Shown here piece by piece: positions 23,224 through 34,767 of a stretch of 64,000 nucleotides of DNA (positions are counted from its first letter, which is position 1; each line of letters starts with the position of its first letter). The stretch covers positions 30,848,401 to 30,912,400 of the forward strand of contig NC_087067.1 of NCBI RefSeq assembly GCF_963678635.1. The letters are read 5' to 3'. Position numbers and translations under genes: made by a program. Under the pieces are notes generated by a model that was not told the origin of the DNA, ran no database searches, and saw nothing but the letters and a program-made list of their open reading frames with translations. The DNA is from Symsagittifera roscoffensis. Taxonomy: Eukaryota; Xenacoelomorpha; Acoela; Convolutidae.

Positions 23224-23760
23224 CTAGAGCGATATGCTGGATTTCGTACCACCTTTTGATACGACTAGAATGTCATTGATAGATGCGTGCGCACACGAGA
23301 TTTCGGGTTGTATCGCGTCCGTTAACCAGTAGAATCCCGTTTTAAACCGATACGTCCCAGCAGATAGACCTCTTACTAGTGAAAAATTGCAATGTTGACT
23401 AGTATCCGCGTTTAGAGGCAATTGGCCGTACGCATATGTCAGATCCATATTTGTAAAAAACACGTCCATCTGCTTCCATTCACTTATCGTTTGTCCCACA
23501 AGGTCCATTAGCTCTTCAATATTGGGCATCTGGTACTTATTTTTATGGACTTGCTTATTTAATTCACCTGATTCCAAAGCAAGCTTTACCGAACCGTCCT
23601 TGTTTACTGTGATAACATTTGGTGAAACGAAAAGTTTGTCCGAGCACTCCTCTAATTTTTGTAAATGCCCTGCCCTTGTGCCAGTATGCCCTTGTCCAAT
23701 GATTGTCATGGAAAATGATGTTCAGAACACTGGTAAAGCCAGGCAACATTGCATTAGGTC
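23224..23760 (-). pseudogene. Element A: reverse transcriptase fragment
   Basis: The frame contains NVITVNKDGSVKLALESGEL, NKYQMPNIEELMDL and MDLTYAYGQLPL, in the order expected of a Ty3/gypsy reverse transcriptase. The active-site region is changed to SINDILVVSKGG, so the first position of the usual x-x-D-D box is altered and one Asp is lost. The segment before it (FYWLTDAIQPE) is also damaged. Sequence similarity ends near 23.76 kb, where the element is truncated. Confidence 0.7.
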
Positions 23761-24105
23761 TCTAGAAAAAATAAGTTGTCTTTATTCGAAGTAAACCAGG
23801 CCAATGGCAAGCTTTCAAGAGAGAGCCTTAAAGTCTTTAAAAATATGTGCATTCTAGCTCACATTAGTTTATTTAAAAGACGGATTCGGCAGTTCGGAAA
23901 ACATAGAAGCTTCTAGAGAGAATAAAGCCAATTTCAGTTCCTGGATAGGCTTCGTTTGGCTCTCTAAACTTTTAGCTGCAAAATTACAGGTTGGAAGTTT
24001 CATGAATGTAATTTTGAGCTGTTTTATTGATTGTAGACGTAGTTGTTTTTGGATTAAACTGCCTTTCAGAGTCCATTTCAATTAGACCCATAGAAAGAGG
24101 GTCAT

Positions 24106-24586
24106 TCAGATTATGTACCTTTTTGCTTTGAATTTAGTTTTAGTTAGAAGATTTAGAATGTAAAATTTGGGTTGTGCTGAAGAAACTAATGAAAGGGTTG
24201 TACATCCATTTACCGAATCTAGACAATGCAAAGGATTATCTTGCCATGTATTGACGTTGGCATTTTGCAGGTTGACTGTTAAATTGATGTTTGGAAGATA
24301 TATTTCTAATTTTCTCCAAGAACAGCCACTATTTTCCTTGTAAAAGTTGCCGTATTTTTTTGTCTCCATGGATATAAGAAACAACTTTTTTTGTAAAATC
24401 GGGAAGACTCATTCCATCCGCATTTAAGAAAAGTGAAAACAAATGAATTATAATTGATTTTTGTGGTCTACAATGTTGTAAATTGTAAATATAATCGTTT
24501 CCCATGTTATGTTCAGACAACAAAATTGGACTAAAAATGGATTTAATTCCATTTTGTTTGCCAAAACAAAATGCATTATAATTCAT
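24106..24586 (-). pseudogene. Two overlapping unidentified frames, likely decayed coding DNA
   Basis: Minus-strand frames 24586-24329 (…LFLNADGMSLPDFTKKVV…) and 24384-24106 (…LEIYLPNINLTVNLQNANV…) overlap and read like parts of one protein split by a frameshift near 24350. A further open frame lies at 24081-23869. The composition is protein-like, but I do not recognise the family. They sit between element A and the foldback region, so a transposon gene is a reasonable guess. Confidence 0.3.
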
Positions 24587-24779
24587 TTGAAATCCATTAT
24601 AATGAGTTTTTTAATAAGTAGAAAATCACAAAAAATGGATTTTTTCCACTTTTTTTTGTTTCGCGCGTCGTGCAAAATTTTGCAAGATATTTTGCAATTA
24701 TCATGTGAGTTATGCGGAAACCTCAACTCAGATTGCAAAAAGATTCCGTTAAGCTCCCCCCTAACGTTTGCCCCTTTGC

Positions 24780-25030
24780 TACCCTCCCCTCACACCTTTC
24801 TGAAACCCCCCTCACTGAACACCCCACCACTGAACACCCCCCCCCCCCACATGACACCCCCCTCCCTCGCCCCCCCCCCCACAGAACCCCCTGAACCACC
24901 CCCCCCCCCCCCACACACAAAACCCAATGAACAAACCCCCCCCCCCCACCACCACCTGACTGAACAACCCTCTTCCCACATGAACCCACCCCCCTGTTCT
25001 ACCTCAAACCCCCCCCCCCCCGGGGGGGTT
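24780..25030. repeat. C-rich low-complexity tract (G-rich on the minus strand)
   Basis: Runs of 5-14 C are spaced by short words such as CTGAACA, CATGA and CACA, and the tract ends in a C-run immediately followed by a G-run (25010-25026). CTGAACACCCC recurs, so it may be a decayed minisatellite. Open frames across it are artefacts of composition. Confidence 0.8.
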
Positions 25031-25306
25031 GTATTAAATTGGCAAACGCTAGGGGGTGGTAAACGAAGGGGGATTAGTCCATCTCTAACTTTATCCCCTC
25101 CCCCCCAAAGTTTCTAATAATTTAACAAAATTGTTGAAAGGAACAAAATTCAGTTTTTGATTAACATAAAAAAGTGGCAAAAATATCAAAATTAGGCAGA
25201 AAAAAATTAAATTGAACAACAAGTAACCAACGTAACCAACTTTAGTTTAAAACGTAGAAAAGACTTTATGTGTGTTGAAACTCGCATCTCAGTAAAGTGA
25301 AAAAAA

Positions 25307-25489
25307 ATCGATTATAATTTAGTTTCATTGTCAGTGTCCACAAAAGTGAAAAAAAATCTATTATAATGGATGAAAAAAGGATTTTGTTGCCTCGAAAAAA
25401 AGTAGAATTAGAATCCATTTTTAATTGATTATAATCGATTTGTTTTCACTTTTGTGGACACTGACAAGGAAACTCAATTATAATCGATT
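25307..25489. repeat. Inverted repeat with arms of about 63-75 bp
   Basis: The left arm (25307-25369) and right arm (about 25415-25489) are reverse complements with few mismatches. They share GTCAGTGTCCACAAAAGTG and flanking ATCGATTATAAT words. The spacer is about 45 bp. This would form a long hairpin and has the form of a MITE or foldback transposon. No flanking target duplication is evident. Confidence 0.8.
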
Positions 25490-25499
25490 TTTATTCATG

Positions 25500-27649
25500 G
25501 AACTCCAATGCGGGCAGCGCTATCATACATCAAAAAGAATAAGCTGCGTTCAGTTGCATGTTTGCATGTATGAGCAGATAATTGTATGTCAGTAGTTATA
25601 TCATTTTGGTGGTAATCTCTACCGCTTGAATTAAAACTGCCTCAACACAGAGGCGTTGATTGGTGTTTTATGCGACAAATTGTTGCTTTTACTTTGGTGC
25701 ATAGATTCCATTTTCAGTTGAGTTTTTAAGTTTTGTTAAAGAAAAGGAGGGATAATTGGTCTTGATACGCTCTACGCCGGGTAAGATGTTTGTTCAGATT
25801 TTAGGGTACATTCGACTCTCTCGTTGAAAAAGAACAGTCAAATTCCCTATAATTTTTGTTCTAATTACTGCAGAAGTTTGCTTTTTTAGATTCGAGATGA
25901 GGGAAATTGAAATTTTGTCTTTTGGCCTGCGATGACGATGTGCTTGCTGATTAGATTCGAGTGAAAGTGAAAGGAATAGCTTATTGTGGTTTAATGAGGC
26001 GATCTGTGTACTATTTCTTCGTTTTTTTTGCTCCATTTTTTCAGCCAATTAATTTTCCTTAACTGGCGAACTGTCGTCACGCGGTGCTATTATTAGATTT
26101 TCCTGCTTTTTCAGCCGAGGGATAAAAAGTTAAAACCTAGCCAACAGAGAGTTTGCAAATGGTAATTAGTGAAGCAGTGGAGAAGTTTGTTGAAGTTTTG
26201 ATGATTGAAATTTAACTATAACTGAGTTTTTTCTGCAGTCATAGATTTTCCTTGAGGAAAGGGTACAGGCAAAAACTCCTCAAGAACTCTGATGCAATTC
26301 ATGTCTTCTGGGACACCTTAAAGTTGACCGGGATGGGTGATTGATTTTTGATTTTTTGACTCATATCGATTTTGTTTTCACATTTGTTTTGATGATCATT
26401 TTAAATCTATATTGTAACTATGAAAATGATCTCAAAACCAGAAACATTTTTTAAAATGCATAATGGTAAAGAATTTTAACTAAAAATGCTGCAAGAAAAT
26501 TTATTTCTGGTAAAAAAGTTTCTACAATTTCTGTTCAGATCATGATTGTTGAAAACTGCAGAACGTTTTTTGCAAAATCATTTGAAAGTGATTGAAACGA
26601 ATTGTGTTATTTTTCCAAATGAAACCTCAGAATGATTATAGCAGTTGATGCAACCCCCAGTTGAGGCTAAACTGGGGGTAATTGCTGACCAACAACAGCC
26701 TGTGCGAAAAAAGCCTATTTGTCCTGTAATTCGACAGTTTATAACTCAACTCCAAAATAAATTGTTGATCATTCAATTGTGGTTTTAAGCAACTAACTGC
26801 CACGCCTAGTTGTTATCTTCTGAGGGTAACAATACTTTTTTTCTAAAAAACTAATGGAATTGAAAAAAAGTTTCGTGTTAACTTTACCTTAAAATATCAT
26901 TTTTTTTAACTATTAAAGACCTTTAAATTATTTGAAGATAGTTTGTCGCTTTTGAAAGGCACGCAACAAACGTTCTAAACTTAACATGTGCTACTTAACA
27001 AAATTTGTGTTTCTTTGAAAAAATCTCAAATGAGATCATTTGTTGACACTGGTGGTACGTCAATTTCTGTCTGAAACCATTTTCCCCTTCGTTTTGCCTG
27101 AAGAAAAACTATCTTTGACAGCTAGTCTATTACAAAAAAATTTCAAAGTGATAATTTGCCCTAATAGATCACAACAGGGCACCTTTTAAAGAGTCGAAAG
27201 AGTCGCTGTCGTCGAAAATATTCCCATATTCTGGAATATTAAATTACAGTAGTTAAATTACTGAAGTTAAATGGAATATTCCCATGAAATTTGCCTTTAA
27301 CTTGAAAGGCTTTAAAAAACTAGAAAGTTCTCTGAATCATAACGAAATTCTCTCCTGCAGGTTTAACATAGTCTGGTTTTAAAATAAGTAAACAACTTGC
27401 TTCAAAAGTTTCATTAAAAGTATCAATTGTTCTTTAAAAAAATAACACAAAAACTTTAAACCAATTGAGATAAGTAGTAAAAATAGTTTGTGGTTGAATA
27501 AAGCTAACTGGTGTTGAGCAATCATCAGAACAAAAGATTTTTTTTTTCTGAATCTAATCTATTCAAAAAACAAAACTTTTGTTTCGTTTTTCATTGAAAT
27601 GCACGAAGTGTTGAAAAAAAGTCATTCATAACAAAAAAAGCTTACCCCA
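25500..27649. other. No gene seen; small hairpin only
   Basis: AT-rich non-coding DNA. A 10-bp perfect stem, ACCCCCAGTT (26653-26662) with AACTGGGGGT (26670-26679), stands out against the AT-rich background. A short repeated word AATATTCCCAT lies near 27220 and 27275. No frame is convincing. Confidence 0.5.
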
Positions 27650-27962
27650 TGTGGTAACCAAGAGAAACAACAACTCGTATGTTTAGAAGTAAAACAAGGG
27701 TATTCAACTGTTGAATTCAAAAGTTAGTTTTTAGTTCTTTTGTTCTTTGTTGGTAGCTCAGATCAACTGGCTTAACTCCATACATGAATATGGCGAACTG
27801 AAATCAACAACAGATAATCTTCTAAAAGCAGCACCTTTGACCTTGACTATACATACGTAACAATATCAATAACATAATTACATAGCGCCAATAACACACT
27901 TAACTGCAACTGCAGTAACTAACTATATTTCAGCTCAAGGTTGCGAAAACCGCAGTACTACA
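27650..27962 (-). repeat. Element B 3' LTR
   Basis: Minus-strand start TGTAGTACTG follows the purine tract CTCAGGGGAA, and the end is near GGTTACCACA. It shares long blocks with 36030-36334, such as CAACCTTGAGCTGAAATATA and GAGCTACCAACAAAG. Confidence 0.8.
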
Positions 27963-28082
27963 TTCCCCTGAGGACCAAGAAAATTTACTATATAAGTAAA
28001 AAAAACTTTAGTAAAAAAATGCTAGCATAATAAGAGTTTCTGTACTCAGTTTTAGAGGTCGGTGCATAAATGAGTTTCAGTT

Positions 28083-29347
28083 TTAACGTTTCAAGTTTAG
28101 ATGCACTTTCCACTTTGCGTCCCAATCTAGAGATGTCGAGTGCGCAAATCCAAATTTCCGCCGAAAAAGATTCTTCTCCAAAAGTCCTAGTCTTGTCTCC
28201 AGTGGTTTGTCCGTCTCTGTTTTACGATTAGCTAACATCTGTCTATAGGCCTCCAGAGCTTGTGGGTTTAGATCCCCGATGTCCTCATTAGTACCTAATT
28301 CTTTTAATGAATGCTTTATTGGGCTGCCCAATCGTTTCGGCCCCTGGTTTTTATTGGATCTCTTGCTGCGGCGAACCTTTGACTCCGTCGGGTCGTCTAC
28401 ACTTGACTCGTCCAAAAATCCTGGTGGAAAGCCGATTCCCCGTTGTATGTTCCTCCGACATAGTCTCTTTAGCGTTCAAAATTTCCTCAGCTGTCTTCTG
28501 TATTCTTTTTTTTAGAATTTGGTCCGCTAATGCCTCGTTGGGCCAAGTTAAGTTGCTAGAATTGGTTGGAAATCGTGTTAGGGGATCTTCTTTAACTTCT
28601 TTAATTTAGGAATGTTCTTTTTTGGTGAGGACGAACTGCTTGGCTGCTTAACTTTGTGTGTCTTCGCTGTCTCCGCTGTTTTAGTCAATACTGAATTTTC
28701 TACTGCTTCTGCAGCCTTTTTCTTTTCCTGTGCCATCTGTTTCCTGACCTTTTGTTTCATGACAACCTCCTCCTGAGATTTTGGTCTTATCGACGCCGGA
28801 GCACTCTGATTGGGTTTTCCTCTTCTGACCGCTAAATTTAAACCACCTCCTAATGGGGTATTTTTTGATGTCACCACTGTGTCGCTATTTTGAAAAAGTT
28901 CTTTTGCCTGCTCTCTGACAGCATTTGAATTTCTTTCTCTGATTCAATTTTTAGTGGTGGCTATATTTCTTGTCTCTGATGTTTCCTTTTCGGCTCCTCT
29001 AGAGGAGTCTTCGTTTTTTTCTGATTCACTTTCAATCCGGTGTTCAGCAATCTTTTGATTGGTATTGTCGATTTCGCTAAATCACTCTTTCGATATATCG
29101 AGCCAGCTGCAGTTGCTACGGTTGTCGATGTCTCCGCCACCACTGTCCCCTTTAGAGGATTTGTTAGTGCTGCTCTGCTTTTGATGATATCATCCCTGTG
29201 TAACAGGTTCGCGGGTAGATTCTTGCTGGGCGCCATAGGTTTATCTTCTACGAAACCGCGTTCCCATGAACATAGTAACTCCTTCCTAAATTCTGGGTCG
29301 TTCGTGCTCGTGTCGTTCACTAGCTGCTGGAGATCGTTCTTTGCCAA
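28083..29347 (-). pseudogene. Element B: integrase C-terminal part and basic 3' ORF, frame-broken
   Basis: Three frames cover this end. 29347-28961 (AKNDLQQLVNDTSTND...) is the start shared with the tandem units. 28877-28578 is very Lys/Ala/Ser-rich (…KQKVRKQMAQEKKKAAEA…). 28415-28083 (MDESSVDDPTESKVRRSKR...) ends near the 3' LTR. Together they look like a C-terminal integrase tail followed by a basic, disordered domain that was once continuous. Frameshifts separate the parts. Confidence 0.5.
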
Positions 29348-32300
29348 CTCTCGCCTCTCAGCATTCGTTTTCGCGTTTTCCTCAAGTAACGCCTTAAGGG
29401 TAATCGCCCTGTCCCGTCCTGATCTAATTTGCTGCTTAAACTACGGACTGACCACTCTACTATTCTGGCTCTTCCGTACATTTTTCAGAAATTGCCGAGA
29501 TTAATCAATTCGTTTCTTCAATTGGCTCGCGGTCAGTTGACCTCTCTAGATATTGATTATCTAAACGTTCAGATTTTAGTAAGAACTTATCTCGTAATAT
29601 ATTAAAATAGGATTTTGGAAGCCTGCCGAAGTGTGCCTCAAATGATATGATGTGCCACCACAGAAAGTTTTAGACATCAAGCATGCCCTCTCCCGGTTGG
29701 CTTCGGTGGATCTTCTTCATTATGACCGATCTGAGATGGCCTGTAACTGCTAGTCTATTGTCCGCTAATACGTAGTCGTCGACAACTGAAAGCTGATTCC
29801 AGAGCGGGTTCGTGTTTAAGACCATTAGCTCTATGACCCGTCTTAAACAATCCGTCCAAATGTCTTTGGATATGAATTCAGCCAAAAAGTTCTGGTCAAA
29901 CAATTTTGACAGACTGAAGATACCCACGTCTCCTAGCTGTTCGTTCTTCGGGAGATCTTCCTTCCTAGAGTCGTGTTTGATTCTCCTTGAGAGTTGGACG
30001 ACACTGACCTCTGGGCTACAATCATTGTCCTCTGGTGTTAATTCACCTCAATGGTTGCTTTTGACGGCGACTCACTGGGATTGCTACTGACCTTAGGGCT
30101 GCTAGTGATCGTTTGTGTCGCCGCTTTAAGCTCTACAATACTTCCTGGATACTGTTTCGTATCAAGATTGACTATGTTGCAGAATGACATTAAGTTTCCC
30201 GTTCTGCTTCTTCTTCGCACCACGTTACTGCTCGAGCAATTGCATTGTCCTCTTCCATACTTTCAGAGCCCGATTTGTCTAGAGCTCCCCTTCTGATTTT
30301 GCATGTCCGGTGAAACGTCGTTTCTGTCACTTCCTCCTCCGTGAATTTTTCTCTATTATCTGTTCTCCTGTTATCTAGAGGAGTCTTCGTTTTTTTCTGA
30401 TTCACTTTCAATCCGGTGTTCAGCAATCTTTTGATTGGTATTGTCGATTTCGCTAAATCACTCTTTCGATATATCGAGCCAGCTGCAGTTGCTACGGTTG
30501 TCGATGTCTCCGCCACCACTGTCCCCTTTAGAGGATTTGTTAGTGCTGCTCTGCTTTTGATGATATCATCCCTGTGTAACAGGTTCGCGGGTAGATTCTT
30601 GCTGGGCGCCATAGGTTTATCTTCTACGAAACCGCGTTCCCATGAACATAGTAACTCCTTCCTAAATTCTGGGTCGTTCGTGCTCGTGTCGTTCACTAGC
30701 TGCTGAAGATCGTTCTTTGCCAACTCTCGCCTCTCAGCATTCGTTTTCGCGTTTTCCTCAAGTAACGCCTTAAGGGTAATCGCCCTGTCCCGTCCTGATC
30801 TAATTTGCTGCTTAAACTACGGACTGACCACTCTACTATTCTGGCTCTTCCGTACATTTTTCAGAAATTGCCGAGATTAATCAATTCGTTTCTTCAATTG
30901 GCTCGCGGTCAGTTGACCTCTCTAGATATTGATTATCTAAACGTTCAGATTTTAGTAAGAACTTATCTCGTAATATATTAAAATAGGATTTTGGAAGCCT
31001 GCCGAAGTGTGCCTCAAATGATATGATGTGCCACCACAGAAAGTTTTAGACATCAAGCATGCCCTCTCCCGGTTGGCTTTGGTGGATCTTCTTCATTATG
31101 ACCGATCTGAGATGGCCTGTAACTGCTAGTCTATTGTCCGCTAATACGTAGTCGTCGACAACTGAAAGCTGATTCCAGAGCGGGTTCGTGTTTAAGACCA
31201 TTAGCTCTATGACCCGTCTTAAACAATCCGTCCAAATGTCTTTGGATATGAATTCAGCCAAAAAGTTCTGGTCAAACAATTTTGACAGACTGAAGATACC
31301 CACGTCTCCTAGCTGTTCGTTCTTCGGGAGATCTTCCTTCCTAGAGTCGTGTTTGATTCTCCTTGAGAGTTGGACGACACTGACCTCTGGGCTACAATCA
31401 TTGTCCTCTGGTGTTAATTCACCTCAATGGTTGCTTTTGACGGCGACTCACTGGGATTGCTACTGACCTTAGGGCTGCTAGTGATCGTTTGTGTCGCCGC
31501 TTTAAGCTCTACAATACTTCCTGGATACTGTTTCGTATCAAGATTGACTATGTTGCAGAATGACATTAAGTTTCCCGTTCTGCTTCTTCTTCGCACCACG
31601 TTACTGCTCGAGCAATTGCATTGTCCTCTTCCATACTTTCAGAGCCCGATTTGTCTAGAGCTCCCCTTCTGATTTTGCATGTCCGGTGAAACGTCGTTTC
31701 TGTCACTTCCTCCTCCGTGAATTTTTCTCTATTATCTGTTCTCCTGTTATCTAGAGGAGTCTTCGTTTTTTTCTGATTCACTTTCAATCCGGTGTTCAGC
31801 AATCTTTTGATTGGTATTGTCGATTTCGCTAAATCACTCTTTCGATATATCGAGCCAGCTGCAGTTGCTACGGTTGTCGATGTCTCCGCCACCACTGTCC
31901 CCTTTAGAGGATTTGTTAGTGCTGCTCTGCTTTTGATGATATCATCCCTGTGTAACAGGTTCGCGGGTAGATTCTTGCTGGGCGCCATAGGTTTATCTTC
32001 TACGAAACCGCGTTCCCATGAACATAGTAACTCCTTCCTAAATTCTGGGTCGTTCGTGCTCGTGTCGTTCACTAGCTGCTGAAGATCGTTCTTTGCCAAC
32101 TCTCGCCTCTCAGCATTCGTTTTCGCGTTTTCCTCAAGTAACGCCTTAAGGGTAATCGCCCTGTCCCGTCCTGATCTAATTTGCTGCTTAAACTACGGAC
32201 TGACCTCTCTACTATTCTGGCTCTTCCGTACATTTTTCAGAAATTGCCGAGATTAATCAATTCGTTTCTTCAATTGGCTCGCGGTCAGTTGACCTCTCTA

Positions 32301-33125
32301 GATATTGATTATCTAAACGTTCAGATTTTAGTAAGAACTTATCTCGTAATATATTAAAATAGGATTTTGGAAGCCTGCCGAAGTGTGCCTCAAATGATAT
32401 GATGTGCCACCACAGAAAGTTTTAGACATCAAGCATGCCCTCTCCCGGTTGGCTTCGGTGGATCTTCTTCATTATGACCGATCTGAGATGGCCTGTAACT
32501 GCTAGTCTATTGTCCGCTAATACGTAGTCGTCGACAACTGAAAGCTGATTCCAGAGCGGGTTCGTGTATAAGACCATTAGCTCTATGACCCGTCTTAAAC
32601 AATCCGTCCAAATGTCTTTGGATATGAATTCAGCCAAAAAGTTCTGGTCAAACAATTTTGACAGACTGAAGATACCCACGTCTCCTAGCTGTTCGTTCTT
32701 CGGGAGATCTTCCTTCCTAGAGTCGTGTTTGATTCTCCTTGAGAGTTGGACGACACTGACCTCTGGGCTACAATCATTGTCCTCTGGTGTTAATTCACCT
32801 CAATGGTTGCTTTTGACGGCGACTCACTGGGATTGCTACTGACCTTAGGGCTGCTAGTGATCGTTTGTGTCGCCGCTTTAAGCTCTACAATACTTCCTGG
32901 ATACTGTTTCGTATCAAGATTGACTATGTTGCAGAATGACATTAAGTTTCCCGTTCTGCTTCTTCTTCGCACCACGTTACTGCTCGAGCAATTGCATTGT
33001 CCTCTTCCATACTTTCAGAGCCCGATTTGTCTAGAGCTCCCCTTCTGATTTTGCATGTCCGGTGAAACGTCGTTTCTGTCACTTCCTCCTCCGTGAATTT
33101 TTCTCTATTATCTGTTCTCCTGTTA
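28998..33125 (-). repeat. 1376-bp tandem triplication inside element B
   Basis: Copies begin at 28998, 30374 and 31750, each exactly 1376 bp, and the array ends at 33125. I noticed only a handful of single-base differences (for example near 29329, 31079 and 32568). Each unit holds, on the minus strand, the end of the tether, an integrase N-terminal region (LADNRLAVTGHLRSVIMKK), a fused remnant of the integrase C-terminal side (SFEAHFGRLP), and the AKNDLQQ frame. The zinc-binding part runs into the C-terminal motif with no catalytic core between them. All copies share this deletion, so it predates the triplication. Confidence 0.95.
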
Positions 33126-33281
33126 TCTTCGATTCTGACTATTTTAATTTTCGTTTTTCATCTCTCCATCTCGATCCGACTGAATTTTTGCTTTTTATAA
33201 GGTTAACCGTCTGAATTGTATTGGAGAAATTGAGTAACATGTTTTGTGGTATTATGTCTTGAAAACTTGAAAATCGTGAAA

Positions 33282-33762
33282 TTAGAACGTTGTTGTTCCG
33301 GTCGAGCGTTGCTCGATTTTGACCGTTTTGGTTGCTTTAGCAACCGTGCCTGACTTCATATTATCTGATTCATTTTGATGCTTAGAATATTCTAGAAACT
33401 TTTTGTTCCGGTTGAGCGTTTCTGTATCACTAAGCCTACTGTATGAACAGTCGAGCGCCTTTTGAAAAAATTCAATTGATGTAGCTACAAATTTTTGATC
33501 TAAAATAGACTCCGACCACGGGTCACCACTCGGTTCTCTCGATAAGTAATCATCAATGCCCATGTCCTTACCTGGAATGAGTATTGTTTAACTTGTGATG
33601 GTAGAACCTATCTACCCAACATGATAATCTCGATTTGTAAGTTTTATTTGACCGGTTTCCCTCTAAGGCCGACGTCAGTGCTTTATGATTGGTTACTATT
33701 ACGAACTCTTTCCCTAATAGGTAATGTTTGAATCGTTCAACCAACCAAACAACTGCCAGCAA
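33282..33762 (-). pseudogene. Element B: RNase H end and tether
   Basis: The frame 33762-33568 carries LAVVWLVERFKHYLLGKEF and VIVTNHKALTSALEG, where the usual Asp of TDHKAL is Asn. The frame 33563-33282 begins at GIDDYLSREPSGD, the tether between RNase H and integrase. A break at about 33565 separates the two. Confidence 0.75.
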
Positions 33763-33792
33763 CTCCAGTTCAATTGTGGAATATTTTTTTGA

Positions 33793-34290
33793 CTATTCAA
33801 ATAACGTGAAGCAAATGAGATTGGAATCCAATCTCTCTCCTCCGTTGAATACTATTAGTGTGTCATCCAAAAAACAAAATGTATTCTTTGCGTTGTTAAA
33901 AGTACCATCCATTGCTTTTTGAAATTCTGCTGGCATATCAGCCAGACCATAAAATCCGGAGAGATATCTATTTGTACCGATCGCATGACCACACACTATG
34001 TTAAAGTTGCACTGCTTGCACTGTTTAGCAGTTTACGTGGTCAGTTTTAGCTAACTCTAGGCGTATTTCAAATCAAGCACCGTAAAATATAACGTTCCTA
34101 CTGCCTTTGCAGTAACAAATTGACTTTTTTTATTGTAATTCTTTTTTATTGTAATTACGATGGGCGCGATGAAATAATCACTTGTGCATTTATCTAAACG
34201 CTGAATGTGGCATTCTGACGAAAATTTGTTAATTTCTTATGCAATTTTGTCCTGAATGTGTATCGGTGTTTTTCTTCTCTTTTCTTGAAT
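33793..34290 (-). pseudogene. Element B: reverse transcriptase fragments
   Basis: The open frame 33996-33793 contains GFYGLADMPAEFQKAMDGTF and FLDDTLIVFNGG, so the F-x-D-D catalytic box is intact. Upstream, across stops and a shift, KTPIHIQDKIA and TSDYFIAPIVITIKK mark the N-terminal part. The segment between them is shorter than usual, and part of the fingers/palm (with the first catalytic Asp) seems to be missing. Confidence 0.75.
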
Positions 34291-34469
34291 GGGTCACAAT
34301 GGGTAAATGAAGTTTGCGTTAACCACGTGGTTTACCGATCGTCCTTGACGATCAAAACGATCTTTACACTTCGAATTAAGTTTGTTTTTTCAACCTTCCG
34401 ACTGCTCGCACAGTAGCACGTCAAACCTAGACCTTTTTTTGAGCTTTTTTTGGGTAGTATTGATCGTCA

Positions 34470-34740
34470 CTCTATTCTGAAGTTCGCGCCCCAAAATGCA
34501 TCGTATAAGTCGCTTCGATACTCGAAATATGGCATCCTTAACTTACTATCCTCAAGCCCCAAGTGTTACAATAGGATGGTTAATGTTATCAACGAATTGC
34601 GCCGGCAGGCTTAAATGTTCTGCTTGGACAAATTTTTCTTTGCGCGAAGATTCAAGAATTTGTTTTGCTTTTGACCAATTTAAAAAGGACTTTGGGCTTC
34701 CGGTACTACGGTCATGTTAACGATCTGATTATCAATTCGC
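34470..34740 (-). pseudogene. Element B: retropepsin-type protease remnant
   Basis: The minus strand reads EHLSLPAQFVDNINHPIV and, further on, IRCILGREL. This corresponds to the strand and I-L-G motif near the C-terminus of retroelement proteases. The D-S/T-G active-site motif is not visible in a clean frame and several stops are present. Confidence 0.4.
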
Positions 34741-34767
34741 AATAATTCTTTTAGTGATTTCAATTTC

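Larger units (their letters stand above)
20091..23760 (-). mobile_element. Element A: 5'-truncated, decayed Ty3/gypsy-like retrotransposon
   Basis: Read on the minus strand, the order is reverse transcriptase (23.7-23.2 kb), RNase H (about 22.96-22.53), tether, integrase (21.7-21.0) and a basic C-terminal frame (20.65-20.36). A purine tract TGAGGGAA directly precedes TG at 20091, as at the start of a 3' LTR. No 5' LTR, gag or protease is seen: the homology stops near 23.76 kb. Frames are broken by several stops and shifts. The order RT-RH-IN and the tether motif ADYLSR are typical of Ty3/gypsy elements. Confidence 0.75.
24440..25490. repeat. Composite foldback region with seven ATTATAAT palindromes
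   Basis: The palindromic octamer ATTATAAT occurs at 24447, 24575, 24597, 25311, 25360, 25428 and 25477. Most copies are flanked by CCATT, CGA or TTG. The outer parts resemble each other in inverted order and enclose a C-rich tract. The region looks like a miniature foldback element that has been duplicated or invaded. Confidence 0.5.

Noticed and set aside
24509-25117. Plus-strand Pro-rich frame of 202 codons and minus-strand Gly-rich frames
   Set aside because: These come from homopolymer C-runs, which read as Pro or Gly in any frame.
29040-32842. Repeated plus-strand frames of 81-154 codons in element B
   Set aside because: They are antisense to gypsy-type pol segments and recur only because the 1376-bp unit is triplicated.
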